The position numbers and the translations under genes are program-made. The notes below the pieces were generated by a model that did not search any database, was not told the DNA's origin, and was given only the letters and a program-made list of their open reading frames with translations. From positions 1 to 64,000 of the IMG/VR virus record IMGVR_UViG_3300031787_000103: DNA of 64,000 bases; one strand, given 5' to 3'. Of the stretch, positions 47,601 to 58,300 are shown piece by piece. The DNA comes from a virus. How positions within the stretch are numbered: the first letter of the stretch is position 1; every line of letters begins with the position of its first letter.

Positions 47601-50600
47601 CGTAGAGTTCCGCAAAATACTCCTCGTATTTACCCTTTGTGTCACGGCGCATTTTCTTGTAGAAGTCCGCGAACTTGTAGTATCCACTCTCAAGGTAGTA
47701 ACCCGAAGCGTAACTAAGGTACTCCCACACCTGCGGGTCAAGGAACGGGTTTGCGGCTGCTTTGCCAAATGCCTTTCGGCGAAGTTCGTCTAATTTCTCA
47801 CGCTTGAACGATCTTTGCTTCTGAGGTTTTCCTGCTTTTGGCTCGGACTGAATCTTCTTAATCTTGTCCTCAAGTTCCTTGATAATCCTGTCCTTTTCGG
47901 CAACGGTTTCACCCAAAATTCGGTTAACCGCCTCCTCGACCGCTTCGGCCATCTCGTCCTTGCTATCAAGGGTTTTAGCTACATCTTTGGCCGCTTTCTG
48001 AGCATTGGGCGCAAATATCTTGTTTCGCTTTTCAATTTCTTTTTTTGACTTGCGAACAATAGAATATGCGCTGTTTTCATAAATGCTTTCTATGTAAGAA
48101 TTGTAGCGACCGTATGCCGTGGCCTTAGCCGCCAACTTCTCTTTGACATCAAGTTGATAGTCGGCCCATTTATCCTTCTCGTTTACCGTCTTAGCCTTTT
48201 GGCCTTGTTCTTTGGCATAGATCAACGCCTCGCCGTAAACAAGCGACTGCAATTCTACCGGAACAGGTGAATTGGGTCTATCCGACAACGAAACCGCATC
48301 TTCTATACCTAAATCCGCAATAATTCCTTTCGCAAGGTCACGGGCGGCTTCGATGCCCAATGTTTCGTAGTAGGAACGGTCGTCGGCCAATAACGCATCT
48401 TTGGTCTCTTGGTCAAGATCGCTTCGGTTAACATAGGCTTCGATAACACCTCTTAGTTTGCGCTGTGGCGTTTCTTTCTTCTCCTCCTTCTCCGGTGTAG
48501 GCGGAACGTAATCGTCGCCGACCTTTTCGGATACACGGGATTCAATATTCTTTACATCGTCGGGTTCAAGCGCCTTGTACTCGTCGGACTTTCGCCACTC
48601 CGCAAGTGCTTGGGCCATGTTGTCAACGGAACGAAGAACTTTGGCAAGTGCCCTCGCCGCTGCTGCAACCGCCGCCGCATTTGCGCCTAACGAACCGCCT
48701 AATTCATCGGCAAACGAATCCAAGTCGTCGGCTAACTTTTGGAGTTTTGACGGCTTCTTTGGCTTTTCTTTTGAAACGGAAGGGGTCTCTCCCCCTCCGT
48801 CGGTCGCAGTCACCTCTACTGCGGGCTGCTCACTAATGTTTACTTCATCGACACGTTCTTCTTTCATGTCGATTTTTTCTCCTTTTTTCGACGCGTCCGG
48901 TGCAAGCAAATCCTCAACCGCCTTTACAAGTTCGGGGTTGCTTCCGTCTTTCTTTGCGGCGTGGTAGGCTTCGGCAAGTGCATTAGCATCGCCGTTATTA
49001 TTTTGGATGAACCTATAAAGATTAGTGCCAACTCTCCCTCCTTTTGTGTCAGTTAAAACAAACGCCCTGTCTAATGAAGGAGAATAAACTATTGGGTCTC
49101 CATTTGATTCACCAACCTTATACCATCCGTCCCCAATATCCTTAGCCCCCATACGAAGCGCCTTATCCCATGAGTTATTCTCATTGTTGGCGGCTATGAC
49201 ATCGTTGCTTTTTGGATTAAATTCCCGCGCGGTTGCTGTGTCTGTTATTTTTGTTTTTACGGGCACTTTTTTCAGCGCATTCGCCGTACTTTCAACGTCT
49301 TTAAGCGCGTCCGGTACACCTATACCTTGACCTTCTGCCTCTGTCGGTAAAGCTGTGGGTTGACTTTGTGCAAGAATATCGGCAGGACTCTTTTTGCCAT
49401 ACAATCCCAATGACTCAATCAACTCCTTTTTATCTAACTCAAACTGAGTCGGCTTGTTTTTGCTTCTTCCAGTTGGTTCAGTGTAATAAGAAGGGTCTGA
49501 TTTGAAACTTGGAAAGAAAACAGGGATAGACCTTTTTGCGTTACGCTTATTTTTTTCTCCTTCATGCAACTCGAAAGACACCGTTTTGCCCGCGTTATCC
49601 TTACGAACAAAAAGACGAGCGCCTGAAAATTGCCCTTTAATTTTATCAACAAAAGACTCAACATCCTTATCATAATCTATTTCAACCTCTCCTTCACCTC
49701 TTGCAACGTCAACGGCGGGTTGTACTCCTTCTCCCCCTTGTCCGACTTCACCTTCTGTAATCGTAGGTCGAACGCCTCCATCAACCTCAGTATCGCTTGC
49801 CTGTGCTGTTTCATTTGTCCTGTTTTTTAGTAAATTAACTGGACTTTCTTCGCCCTGTATTGCTTCTGTGGCGGGCATTTCAACGGCTTCACCTGCCTGT
49901 GGTCGCTCCGTTACTTGGTCGGTCGGTTGGTCGGTTACTTGGTCGGCAACCCCCTCACTTTCTTTGCTTGACTTTACCTGTTTTTCAATTTTTTCATCGT
50001 TGTAAATCGCAATAGTTTCAGGTGTTTCTTGAAACTTATTAGCCCCAAGGCCTAAATTGTCGGGATAGTAGTCCCAACTCTCCCAAACATCTTCCTTTAT
50101 CCTTATTCCATCGTATCCTAATTTTTTAGTAAGCCATTCAATGTGATTTCCCTCTATTTTTTTTCCGTATCTAAGAATGTCAGAAACATACTTGAAATCT
50201 GAAAGATTTTTGTCACTAAACGACAAAATAGTATCATCCCTTAAACCCGCTTCTTTCAGCAATGGTCTAATCAACAACGGATTTAGCTTATCGTTAGCGT
50301 TCAATATTCTTGCGTCAGGACTTATTGATACTTCGTATACGTTTCCAACACCCTCATCGACATCACCGTCTTTTGACTCCCTTAGTGCTTTGTTTTGCTT
50401 TGCAAGATGACTAAAAAGTTTAGCGGCATCTTTATTGTTTGTTAAGTAAACAGCGTCACCGAGAGTGCCACTATTCCAACCTACTGCTGAATTAGATTTT
50501 TGAGCGGTCAATTTGCCTTCTAACTCTACGGCAGTCCCGTGATAAAACACGTTGTCTTTCGCTTCTGTCTTATCCCCCTCACTTTCGAGGGGTTTAACTT

Positions 50601-53112
50601 CCATTTCTACCTCTACCGCCGCCTCTTGCGGTTCTGCTTTGGCTTTGTTTGCTTCTTCGGAGAGTTCGGTAGGCGTTTTGCCTGTGTCCAAAATAGTCTT
50701 GACCTCGGCCTCGATTGCGGCTATTTCGGCTAATGTGGAGTCGGGTTTTACACCCACTACTCGCATAGACTCCTCTAACTTTGCCTTACGGTCAAGTTCG
50801 CTTAATACATGGGCCTTTTTTTCACGGCTCAAACGCTCGAAATTCGGCTGTCCTTTCAACCCCTGCAACTTCTCGCTCAACTCATCGGCCATTTCCTGAG
50901 CCTTGACTTGAGTTTCAGCATCCGTCACATCGGCAACCGTGCCTATCATTTGAGGCGTTTCGGCCATTGTAAGCATTACATCTTCCGTCGCACCGCTTCG
51001 TGGCTTTTGAAATTGAGCCATAAACCTCATGCCGCCACCCGTTAAAAGACCCGCAAACGCTTGTTCTGCTATTTTTTCAGGGTTAAATGTATCCTTGTAA
51101 AAGTCCTCACTCTTAACGGCATCAAAAACCTCACGGGCTGCATCACCCGCAATAGCAATAGCGCCCTCTTCTCCAAACTCCTCTACCGCCCCCGCCGAAA
51201 TATCCTTCATCGCCGCAACCACATTGTCCTTGATAGCCTTTTGCATACTATCTCCGGCTTGTCTTTGAGCGATAATACCTTTTCTGAACTTCGGCGCATC
51301 AAAGAATTTAAGGTCGGACACGATATATCCTTCCAAAACAGCCTCAACGCCGCCTATTATTTTTGATGTTAGCTTAGCCTCTGTCACGTCCATTCCGGCT
51401 GCGATAGCTTCTTCGTAAGCCATTGGCTCACCCATAAGAAACGCTGTTGCCGAAGTAGCCGCCCGTGGAATACGCATAGCAGAACCCGCAACACCACCAC
51501 CCGCAAAAAGAGTAGCCGACCCAAGGCCTTGCCCCAAAAGGTACGGTGTCTTTTGAAGGATTGACATATTCTCCCACGTTTTCGGGTCGTAGGGCTGACC
51601 TACAATATCGGTTGCGTATTTGCCGTAATTGTCGGCGTAGTTGTATAACCTATCAACCCAAGTGTATTCACCGCGACCCTCTTCTCCTTCAAACATTGTT
51701 TTAGGGAACTTCATCGCGCTTGCAAGACCCGTGTTAATAGACTCGCTAAATGAATAGATGGTAGCCGGAACTGCACCCTCACCCTGTCTTTTCATTCTTA
51801 CAATATCGGCTCCCATTTCCTTTTCGGCAACATCGTAAAAATCGTCCGCTACACGCTCAAGTTCTATGTCTGTAGACCGCATTGAACGGTAGATGTTCTC
51901 TGCCTGATCTACAACGTCCGGCGTGACGCTTGTTTCCTTTTCAAGCGCCTTGTACTTCTGACTAAGCAAAGCAACCTCGCTTGAAAGAATATCGTATCTT
52001 TTCTTTGACTCAACCGTAAGCGGCGACTCCGAAATCTTGTTTAACTCGTCAACCTTTTGGTTTAGCTGCTCGATGATTAGCGGTGCTTTTGCAAAGTATT
52101 GGTTAATATCGTGGTTTGACTCAAGTTCATACAACTCGGCTTTTTTAGCGGCGTAGTAAGTCCCAAGCGCCTCCCTCTTGAAATCAACCATAAATCTTTG
52201 CTCGCCCTCACTGATACTACCCGTACCCTCTTTTTCCATTTTCTCCGAAATAGCACGGTACTGAGTTTCTTTGTCTTTGGCAAGTTCGGGCCGTGTAAAA
52301 CGGAGGTAATTAATATACTGCTCGTCAACGGCCTTGAGGGAACTGTTAATCTCTGATTCAACCGCTTGAGCCGTGACCATATCGTCTGCACCTTTAGCCT
52401 CTTTTAGCCTTTTTTGAGCGTCGACAATATCGAAGTCAACCATTATGTCCTGAGCGCGTCGATAGCTGTCTGCAAGTGGTTTTACGGCCTCGTAATCGGC
52501 TCTTTTTTTGGCTATAACCTGAGCCGTTGGGTCTCTTTCTATTTCGGCTTTGCGCTGTACAATACCCCTTACGACGGGTTCTGCCGCTGCGGATGCCTTA
52601 ACTGCCTCTTGTGCTGTTAGCTCTTTTCCTGCGGGCATGGTTTCAGCGCCTTCCATTTGTTCGGCCTCTGACATAAACCGTGGGCCTTGACCGGACGTTG
52701 GGACTTCCGTGACTATTTCGGTATCTACTACCTTGTCAACGGTCTTTTCGGGTGCCTTACGGCGTCTTGCTGCCTCTGCGGCCATTCGCATAAGGCGCAT
52801 TTCCTCCTTTGCGGAGTCGTCGCCTTGCGCTACACGGGTTGCTAATTCTGAAAACTTACGGGTATCAACCGTCGATACGGTCTGCGAAGCGCCTGAGCCA
52901 ACTTGCGAAACGGGCTGCGACGGTTCTTTTTTTTTTACAAGCGAATCGTAATCGGAATAAGCGCCAAACACTTTCTCGCCTCCGAGGTTATCGTACACGT
53001 CTTTTCGGTACGCGCTGTCCTCCGACATAAGCGATTTGAAATCATCGTACTTTCCGAATACGCCCTCACCTCCGAGGCCGTTGTAAATATCTTGCAGGTA
53101 CTTTTCGTCCAT
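44650..53112 (-). CDS. Giant polyvalent virion protein with ART-like domain
   Basis: 2,820 residues. Residues 8-58 hold two copies of an IYxxLGGExVFGxYxDxxSL repeat. Residues about 520-700 are Gly/Ala-rich and hydrophobic. Residues about 855-1045 look like an ADP-ribosyltransferase-type ART-PolyVal domain (VFYHGTAVELEG, LGDAVYLTNNKDAAKLF, LGYDGIRIKEDVWE, ETIAIYNDEKI). Long charged coils follow. The C-terminal third (near YKATDPFFFSSIGLAVNEF, a hydrophobic segment at about 2435-2456, and RMTIPATSFFRQAGQLVDAE) resembles domains of large polyvalent proteins. Such proteins are packed in the virion and ejected with the DNA. Enzyme activity is inferred from pattern. Confidence 0.65.
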   Translation of the reverse strand: MDEKYLQDIYNGLGGEGVFGKYDDFKSLMSEDSAYRKDVYDNLGGEKVFGAYSDYDSLVKKKEPSQPVSQVGSGASQTVSTVDTRKFSELATRVAQGDDSAKEEMRLMRMAAEAARRRKAPEKTVDKVVDTEIVTEVPTSGQGPRFMSEAEQMEGAETMPAGKELTAQEAVKASAAAEPVVRGIVQRKAEIERDPTAQVIAKKRADYEAVKPLADSYRRAQDIMVDFDIVDAQKRLKEAKGADDMVTAQAVESEINSSLKAVDEQYINYLRFTRPELAKDKETQYRAISEKMEKEGTGSISEGEQRFMVDFKREALGTYYAAKKAELYELESNHDINQYFAKAPLIIEQLNQKVDELNKISESPLTVESKKRYDILSSEVALLSQKYKALEKETSVTPDVVDQAENIYRSMRSTDIELERVADDFYDVAEKEMGADIVRMKRQGEGAVPATIYSFSESINTGLASAMKFPKTMFEGEEGRGEYTWVDRLYNYADNYGKYATDIVGQPYDPKTWENMSILQKTPYLLGQGLGSATLFAGGGVAGSAMRIPRAATSATAFLMGEPMAYEEAIAAGMDVTEAKLTSKIIGGVEAVLEGYIVSDLKFFDAPKFRKGIIAQRQAGDSMQKAIKDNVVAAMKDISAGAVEEFGEEGAIAIAGDAAREVFDAVKSEDFYKDTFNPEKIAEQAFAGLLTGGGMRFMAQFQKPRSGATEDVMLTMAETPQMIGTVADVTDAETQVKAQEMADELSEKLQGLKGQPNFERLSREKKAHVLSELDRKAKLEESMRVVGVKPDSTLAEIAAIEAEVKTILDTGKTPTELSEEANKAKAEPQEAAVEVEMEVKPLESEGDKTEAKDNVFYHGTAVELEGKLTAQKSNSAVGWNSGTLGDAVYLTNNKDAAKLFSHLAKQNKALRESKDGDVDEGVGNVYEVSISPDARILNANDKLNPLLIRPLLKEAGLRDDTILSFSDKNLSDFKYVSDILRYGKKIEGNHIEWLTKKLGYDGIRIKEDVWESWDYYPDNLGLGANKFQETPETIAIYNDEKIEKQVKSSKESEGVADQVTDQPTDQVTERPQAGEAVEMPATEAIQGEESPVNLLKNRTNETAQASDTEVDGGVRPTITEGEVGQGGEGVQPAVDVARGEGEVEIDYDKDVESFVDKIKGQFSGARLFVRKDNAGKTVSFELHEGEKNKRNAKRSIPVFFPSFKSDPSYYTEPTGRSKNKPTQFELDKKELIESLGLYGKKSPADILAQSQPTALPTEAEGQGIGVPDALKDVESTANALKKVPVKTKITDTATAREFNPKSNDVIAANNENNSWDKALRMGAKDIGDGWYKVGESNGDPIVYSPSLDRAFVLTDTKGGRVGTNLYRFIQNNNGDANALAEAYHAAKKDGSNPELVKAVEDLLAPDASKKGEKIDMKEERVDEVNISEQPAVEVTATDGGGETPSVSKEKPKKPSKLQKLADDLDSFADELGGSLGANAAAVAAAARALAKVLRSVDNMAQALAEWRKSDEYKALEPDDVKNIESRVSEKVGDDYVPPTPEKEEKKETPQRKLRGVIEAYVNRSDLDQETKDALLADDRSYYETLGIEAARDLAKGIIADLGIEDAVSLSDRPNSPVPVELQSLVYGEALIYAKEQGQKAKTVNEKDKWADYQLDVKEKLAAKATAYGRYNSYIESIYENSAYSIVRKSKKEIEKRNKIFAPNAQKAAKDVAKTLDSKDEMAEAVEEAVNRILGETVAEKDRIIKELEDKIKKIQSEPKAGKPQKQRSFKREKLDELRRKAFGKAAANPFLDPQVWEYLSYASGYYLESGYYKFADFYKKMRRDTKGKYEEYFAELYEEAKEALIERGVEAELFDTPEVVTQLAEEMYKEGEALKAKLEEEKNAKKAKLDLDKAAKKAEREAAKKIKDEAKKWEGKGLEKQIKEALIDAGYGKEVGGKMQVDWKKVTTDSRDAAPVVAKIKEALKDRIPADILASIMPIIESEANRIVVEKKKRAVKTKVEAYKRGRLRGVGQAVRRNTRIQGLVETWKQGGLTDADVLEKLASDFGVVAFSKEDERSIEKLVEEIDSMDAGAEKERLEERLQAYLEYLGSPQFLTNAFLERMKARLLSGPVTALKNMTGSIDAVIDTTYNVLVNQVSRQGIGDKEILRAVTKAHKKAFWTAMDVLWRGGIDKGTAMSEITKNKEGSPSVRYMENPRMAFKDVGLFHKLGGYSGIMERPFMRFMSAFDTFNQVIAEESEAYTYIKAQLRRANPYMSNKELNRRAYEAAFAVEINEAEKQAEKEYAEKGIDITDFAGRTRYNRRVHEIIEQKRGEDVLRAQQFYGNRTTYKATDPFFFSSIGLAVNEFKQAGSRAIRKVKSKTKNPNAIRALELGEFMWKATMDFLIPFVKSVSNILEKSMELTPVYGGIKAAAYTAMAGYNKSKGIESDYDFRRAGQYYYRAAVGALISALILAAADDDEEEKMKMIFGEGPENWKEAQNISKMRPANTIRINGNNISLDWFGPFAVNLKTKAALEDAKRYNKEGFIALSVLSAALNNMYFEQTGRILTEATNYLKSGDDRKISAMLKRLSAEYSTRMTIPATSFFRQAGQLVDAEAKKPVTFAEQLMKYSGLLQPMIDRPALDYRGKTYDTGQIYTSSADGFVKMFKDAIKVDEVDRLVFTYNPSIAGPNRGGEAYRIMEDGDYVPMSDEQFYEVSKMTGENLDHLLKIWAENPVPTSDYEVTPARQERIVRMAEEQLSDLGIMLTNENIRRKAQDILEEESYREKMKATINDINTKARNYAVYQFYVNNNLRVPINYYDAEAKYLKKEKELIQGYAED

Positions 53113-54563
53113 TACTTTTTACGTGCTGTTGCGTTTAGGTTTACCGATGGGGTTGAACCACTTGTCTTACCGTCCAAATTTACACCCTTTTCCCGCGCAA
53201 TAGTGTACGGGCTGATAAAATTCATGTGAGTGTCGAAATACTGCTTGTTCTCGTCGTATGGAATCACAATACTTGGAAGCTCCTTAAACCTAACAAGCTG
53301 ACCGTCAACCTCTCTAACTTCTTCACCCTTGCGATTTGCCTCTATGATAAACAGGTCTTTTTGCTCGTTGGAAGCGTTAATGCTAATCTCACCAACGCGC
53401 TTCATAGCCTTTCCACGGGCGAAGGCTTTTCCGTCACGGATAACAAAGTCCCTGAATGAGAAAGAAACGTCCTTGCCTTGATGCTTGACTTCAAACGGCG
53501 GGATATTCTTCCCCTCCTTTGAAACCGAAATAACAAATACCTCTTCCGGTTGAGCACTAACCTTTGGCTTTTCACGGAGTTCTTTGTCACGGCGCAACTG
53601 CTCCATTGCCATATCCGCACGAGCGCCACCCCTTGTTACTTGGGCTTGCAAGTCAATAATTTCTTCGCGTGTAAGCGGGGTGTAAGCCTCTTCTTGTGCC
53701 GGAGTTTCGGTTACAAAGCCCGAACTAATCGTGAAGTCGCCTATTTGCTGACCTCCGCCCGCCATGTTGATATTGAAGTCACCACCTTTCGGAACGGGAA
53801 CAACGGTTGTGCTTGACTTTGAACGACGGCGAATCTCCTCTTTAATCAAGTCTTTTGCCTTGGTCGCGTCTTTGGCCTGTCCGGTACGGATTAGATGCTC
53901 CAACTGCTTAGGATAAAGCGCACCGTATTGTTTGGCGGCTGCGTCCAAAGTTTCTTCTGCTACACCTGTCTTGGTAACGTACTCACCACCCTGACGTTGC
54001 TCGTTTGTAGCCGCTTCGGGAACGAATTTATCAAGTTCCTCAAACGGCGTTACTTTAGGCATGAGCGGGTTAGAATTAAGCACGAGTTTCGAGGCTTCTT
54101 CCGGTGAAGTTTTTTCCAAATCGTCAAGAAACTTCTGAAACACCTGTTCGTCGTACTTTCCGGTTTGATATTCTTTGATGATCTTACCGAAAGCATCACG
54201 GGCCAAAGTGTCTTGCTCGATGGCGTAGTTCACGTCGCGTTCCATTTTAAGAAACTCAGGCATTGTTTGTGGGTCGCCGCCTGCCGCTGCAATAGCCGCA
54301 CCCGCACCGATTAGCTTTTCAATCTGCTGTGAGCGCACCTCTTTTGTCTTGTCCCACGTAGGAACAATCTGCTGCAACTTCGCAAGGTTGGCATCACGTA
54401 GCTTTTTATCGGCCTCTGCCTTTTGAATCTTGTCCCATTCCCTATCCACGTACTTATTCAACAAAGGCTGCATAATAGCCTGTGGTGAGGGCTGTTGGTC
54501 GAGCACGGTTGCGTATCCCGTGTTGTCCTGACCTTGAAATACTAATCCTTTTGCCTCTGCCAT
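53112..54563 (-). CDS. Virion-associated protein upstream of the giant protein
   Basis: 483 residues, helical and charged, Gln/Glu/Lys-rich, without membrane segments. It shares one base with the giant gene. In this position podoviruses encode internal or ejection proteins; that role is inferred. A Gly-rich region (GDFNINMAGGGQQIGDF) is the only distinct feature. Confidence 0.55.
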   Translation of the reverse strand: MAEAKGLVFQGQDNTGYATVLDQQPSPQAIMQPLLNKYVDREWDKIQKAEADKKLRDANLAKLQQIVPTWDKTKEVRSQQIEKLIGAGAAIAAAGGDPQTMPEFLKMERDVNYAIEQDTLARDAFGKIIKEYQTGKYDEQVFQKFLDDLEKTSPEEASKLVLNSNPLMPKVTPFEELDKFVPEAATNEQRQGGEYVTKTGVAEETLDAAAKQYGALYPKQLEHLIRTGQAKDATKAKDLIKEEIRRRSKSSTTVVPVPKGGDFNINMAGGGQQIGDFTISSGFVTETPAQEEAYTPLTREEIIDLQAQVTRGGARADMAMEQLRRDKELREKPKVSAQPEEVFVISVSKEGKNIPPFEVKHQGKDVSFSFRDFVIRDGKAFARGKAMKRVGEISINASNEQKDLFIIEANRKGEEVREVDGQLVRFKELPSIVIPYDENKQYFDTHMNFISPYTIAREKGVNLDGKTSGSTPSVNLNATARKK

Positions 54564-54564
54564 G

Positions 54565-55317
54565 TTAGTTATTTATAGCATCAATGATTTGCTGAATCAA
54601 TGCGTTTTGTGCTTCAATAGACCCCATTCCTGAGCCTCCTGATTGAGTTAAAGCCCCAAGTGCTTCGGTGGCTTGTTGAGCGTCTATTCCGGTTGGGTTA
54701 GGCGAGTTCAAAGCGCCCATCATTCCGGTTGAACCGCCGGATAGTTGGTCAATTAGTTGCTTGTTCATGTAAGCCCCTCCAATCGCACCACCTACACCCT
54801 TAATACCCTCGTACATATTCTGCATACCGCCCGCGCCGAGTGCCGATGCCGCCGCTGCTTTATCCATGAACGGTTGCATTTCGTTGACCTCGAACTGTTT
54901 TTGTTCCCAATCGGCCATGCGGTTTAACTCCGCTTGTACGTTCTGCTGACGTTGCATATAACTCTGTGCGGCTTGTCCTGCAAGTTCGGTCTGCGATGTC
55001 ATGCGATTAGCGTAAACATTGCTAAGTGCCGCAAGCGCCTCTGCCGGAGAAGATGCCGTTTCTTGGATATTGCTCGCTGCTCCGGCTACTTGTTGGTCAA
55101 GCATCATTTCTGCTTGGTCTTGACCCGGCATATCAAACGAAGACCCAATGCTCTTAGCCTTTGAAAGCGCGGCCACGGCAGAATCGGGTATCTCCATTTC
55201 GGGACGCTTCAAGTCTTTGAGCATCTTTCGGCTTTGAACCATTTGAGCCGCACCCGTTATACCTTGAACCGCAGCGGGTATTCCTTGTGCAAGGGCGAAC
55301 ATTGTAATCGGATCCAT
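54565..55317 (-). CDS. Probable internal virion or ejection protein
   Basis: 250 residues, Ala/Gln/Met/Gly-rich, helical, with a start like AxAQGIPAAVQGITGAAQMV and a C-terminus of small amphipathic segments. Ala/Gln-rich helical proteins beside tail genes commonly form the ejected inner-core or channel proteins. No family signature is certain. Confidence 0.5.
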   Translation of the reverse strand: MDPITMFALAQGIPAAVQGITGAAQMVQSRKMLKDLKRPEMEIPDSAVAALSKAKSIGSSFDMPGQDQAEMMLDQQVAGAASNIQETASSPAEALAALSNVYANRMTSQTELAGQAAQSYMQRQQNVQAELNRMADWEQKQFEVNEMQPFMDKAAAASALGAGGMQNMYEGIKGVGGAIGGAYMNKQLIDQLSGGSTGMMGALNSPNPTGIDAQQATEALGALTQSGGSGMGSIEAQNALIQQIIDAINN

Positions 55318-55318
55318 T

Positions 55319-58300
55319 TTATACTATCGCTATTGAGTTTTGTGATTGCACCGTGCTTGACCAAATAATTACCTGTGAGGTCGAAGCCTGTGAAATCGTA
55401 TTGGTTATTTCGTATCCCCTCATCTGTCTGCCGTTAACCTCTGCAAGAGCGGTTGTGACAAAGTTAGGGGTATTTATGTCACGTTTGTAAGGGGCGTAGT
55501 AAAATCCCTCTCTCAAAGCCCAACTTGTCGCCGGAATGCTTGTCTGCATCGCTGTGTACGAAGCGTTGGGTAAGATGTTAGCCACAAGCGCCCAAACTGA
55601 ATTAGTTTTCAAGGCAACTGCCCGCCATATCTTCATAAGCGTTGGTTGACCTTTGGCGACATACTTCAAACTTTGAGTCTGAGGTTGACCTAAGAAGTTA
55701 AGATACGAACCCTGATTGTACTTGTAAAGCTGACCTGACACCCAACTAACAAGGTAATCACCTAAGTTCTGTGACCAATCCGATTGGTGACGCATAAGCG
55801 AAGTCCAACGGCCCTTGACGTAGTTGAACACGGCGTAAATGTATGTGAACTTACCCGACGGGCCTTCTTCCTTGTAAGCGAACTGAAACACAATCTCCCT
55901 ATTCACAACGTCGTGGTAAGGGTAGATGTAATATTCTTCCGCAGTATCGAGAAGCGCGTTAATATCCTGAAACAGTTTAACGCACTTGTATTTGCCGATA
56001 GTCAAGTCCTCCTGACCTCCGGCGTTGATGTAGATAACCTTAGCGTTCAAGCGGTCGTAGTAGTAAATACCCCAATCCACCTTAATTGCAGCCGATGAGT
56101 CTATACACCCGTAGGTTTGTTCTCGTGGTCTAACTTGTGCAAAGGTCGCACTCGTTGACGTTATTACGTTAGTATTGCCGTCACCGCCTAACACAAGCGA
56201 CTTTTGGTTGTAGATAGCCGAAACTTTGTTGTCTTGCAATACGTTAAGCGTATATCCGTCCTGAATGATTCGGCAAATCTCGCCGTTTTCATCCGATACC
56301 ACTACCCTGTTTTGAGCCTCCATTGTGTTGAGGCCGTTAATCAAGGTGTTGTCGAGTAACTTATTGGAGTGGATAACCGTTCCGATCAAGTGTTTCTGAT
56401 TGCCGTTAGGGTTGTCCGGTGCGAGTGCTCCACGGCTATAATCCTGTGATACGAAGTAATCGCTATAACTTTTTGACTCGCACCACCACATACCGTTGGT
56501 TAATGGAACTGACGACACATTTCCGGCGTCCATTTTTTTGACCCGAAGATACCAATCCCCGTCCTTTCGATAATCGTCGCTAAGAAACACCTCCGCGCCC
56601 GAAGGCGGGCTAAGTACCTGTGCTACATCACCATCATGACGCCTGTTTGCCGTATGCGGGTCGATGATTGAAAATGCGGTGTTTGTGACAAAAAACGGCC
56701 TGTTTTCGTCCTCGCCATACGGTCTGTAAACCTCAACAAGCGCTGATTTACATGCGAATAGGCCCACTACATCATCTATCGTAGACCAATCAAAATAATC
56801 TACAACACACAGGTCTGTTCCGTTAACTCCTTCACCCGGCCCGTACCGATAGATTTGAAGGTCTATATATTCAGTAAGGTATTCAGCCTGAAAATTAAAG
56901 GCAACATCCCAATCCTGAGACTTTCGGATAAATCGCATCCTGTCTCCGGGCTGCGGAGTAAAGTCAAGAGTTGCGCCTACGTTTTCTGTCGTGTATACAT
57001 TTTCAAGGCTAACAGCCAATCGTGTTGGGTTATCAACAATAGAATCTATACTGTAAACGGTTCTTTGATTGGCGTTAAATACCATTCCTGCGGGTTTGTA
57101 AACCACACGGTAATGAGTAGCCCAAGTCGGCGGAGGGTTGTCAATCGTTAACTTGATCTCGATGTAAAACGGCGCACGGGCGTTTGTGAATCCCGAAAAG
57201 TCAATATCTGTAATCCACGGAATATCAACGGTCAAATCCTCGGTCTGAAAAACCGTGCCGGGCCTATTGGCCCTGTCCTCGTATTGAATCGCAAAGATGT
57301 AGCGCGAGCCTAGTTTGAACGTGGTCTTAGGATGAACGGGTCGAATTACAGGTGCGCTTCCTGTTTGCAATGCTTCAAGAAACGCTTGCCTTGTGTTCGC
57401 TATGATAATTCGTCTGTTTGGCGCATCTGCGGTTACTGAGTACCCTTCCGCAGTTAAAAAAGCCGCCGTAGACGCCACAAGAAGCGAATAGTCTGTTTCT
57501 GTTGTTACCGTAAAAAAGTGAGTCTGAAATGCAGTTCCTAATGTGAAGGGATATATCTGAAACACGATAACATCGCCGGGTTGATATGCGTAATAACCAA
57601 CCGCGCCAAAAGTCCAAATAGATGCCGCGCCTCCGACAACTTGGTTGAACGTAACGACAATAGGCGCTAATCCGTTCTCATCCTCTATCTCAATCGGTGT
57701 GACCGAAACTGTAATGTCAGGTGTTACTTTGTCATATCCTTCACGGATATTTGCGTAGGCTATCTCAGAAGACGGCAAAAACTCCTGCGCCCTTGCCGTA
57801 ATCGGGAATGTATCGAACTGAAAAACACCCGAATTAACCGCGTTGCCAAGCGTGTCGTTGTAGAAGTTTACAATTTCCGTGGTGTTATCCGGCAACACTT
57901 CTGCGGCCTTGTCAATGCTTCGCCAAAGCCTCCAAATACCGTTATTGCCCTCGCGGTATAGAATCTCAATCCTATCCACGTACTCAGGGCCTGTGTTGTA
58001 CTGAATTTCAATGGCGTTGTCCTGCTGTGGGTTATTAGCCACAATACCACTCATCCAATACCCGTCCTCGTATAGCGCAAGGGCTGAAACGGGGCTAAGG
58101 GCCGACCGTTGGTTGTCGTCGTAGATATAACGGTAGCAGAACTGAAATAAGCGCCCGTAAATGAAGTTATAGGCGAAGTTGGTATCGGTCTGAGTCTGAA
58201 TGTCCGGCGCAAACCTCGGAGGCCAACGTACAGCGTCTAATAGGCGAAACGTAAATGCCGAATAATCCCCGTCAATAGCTTTCTGAATATCAAGTCTGCG

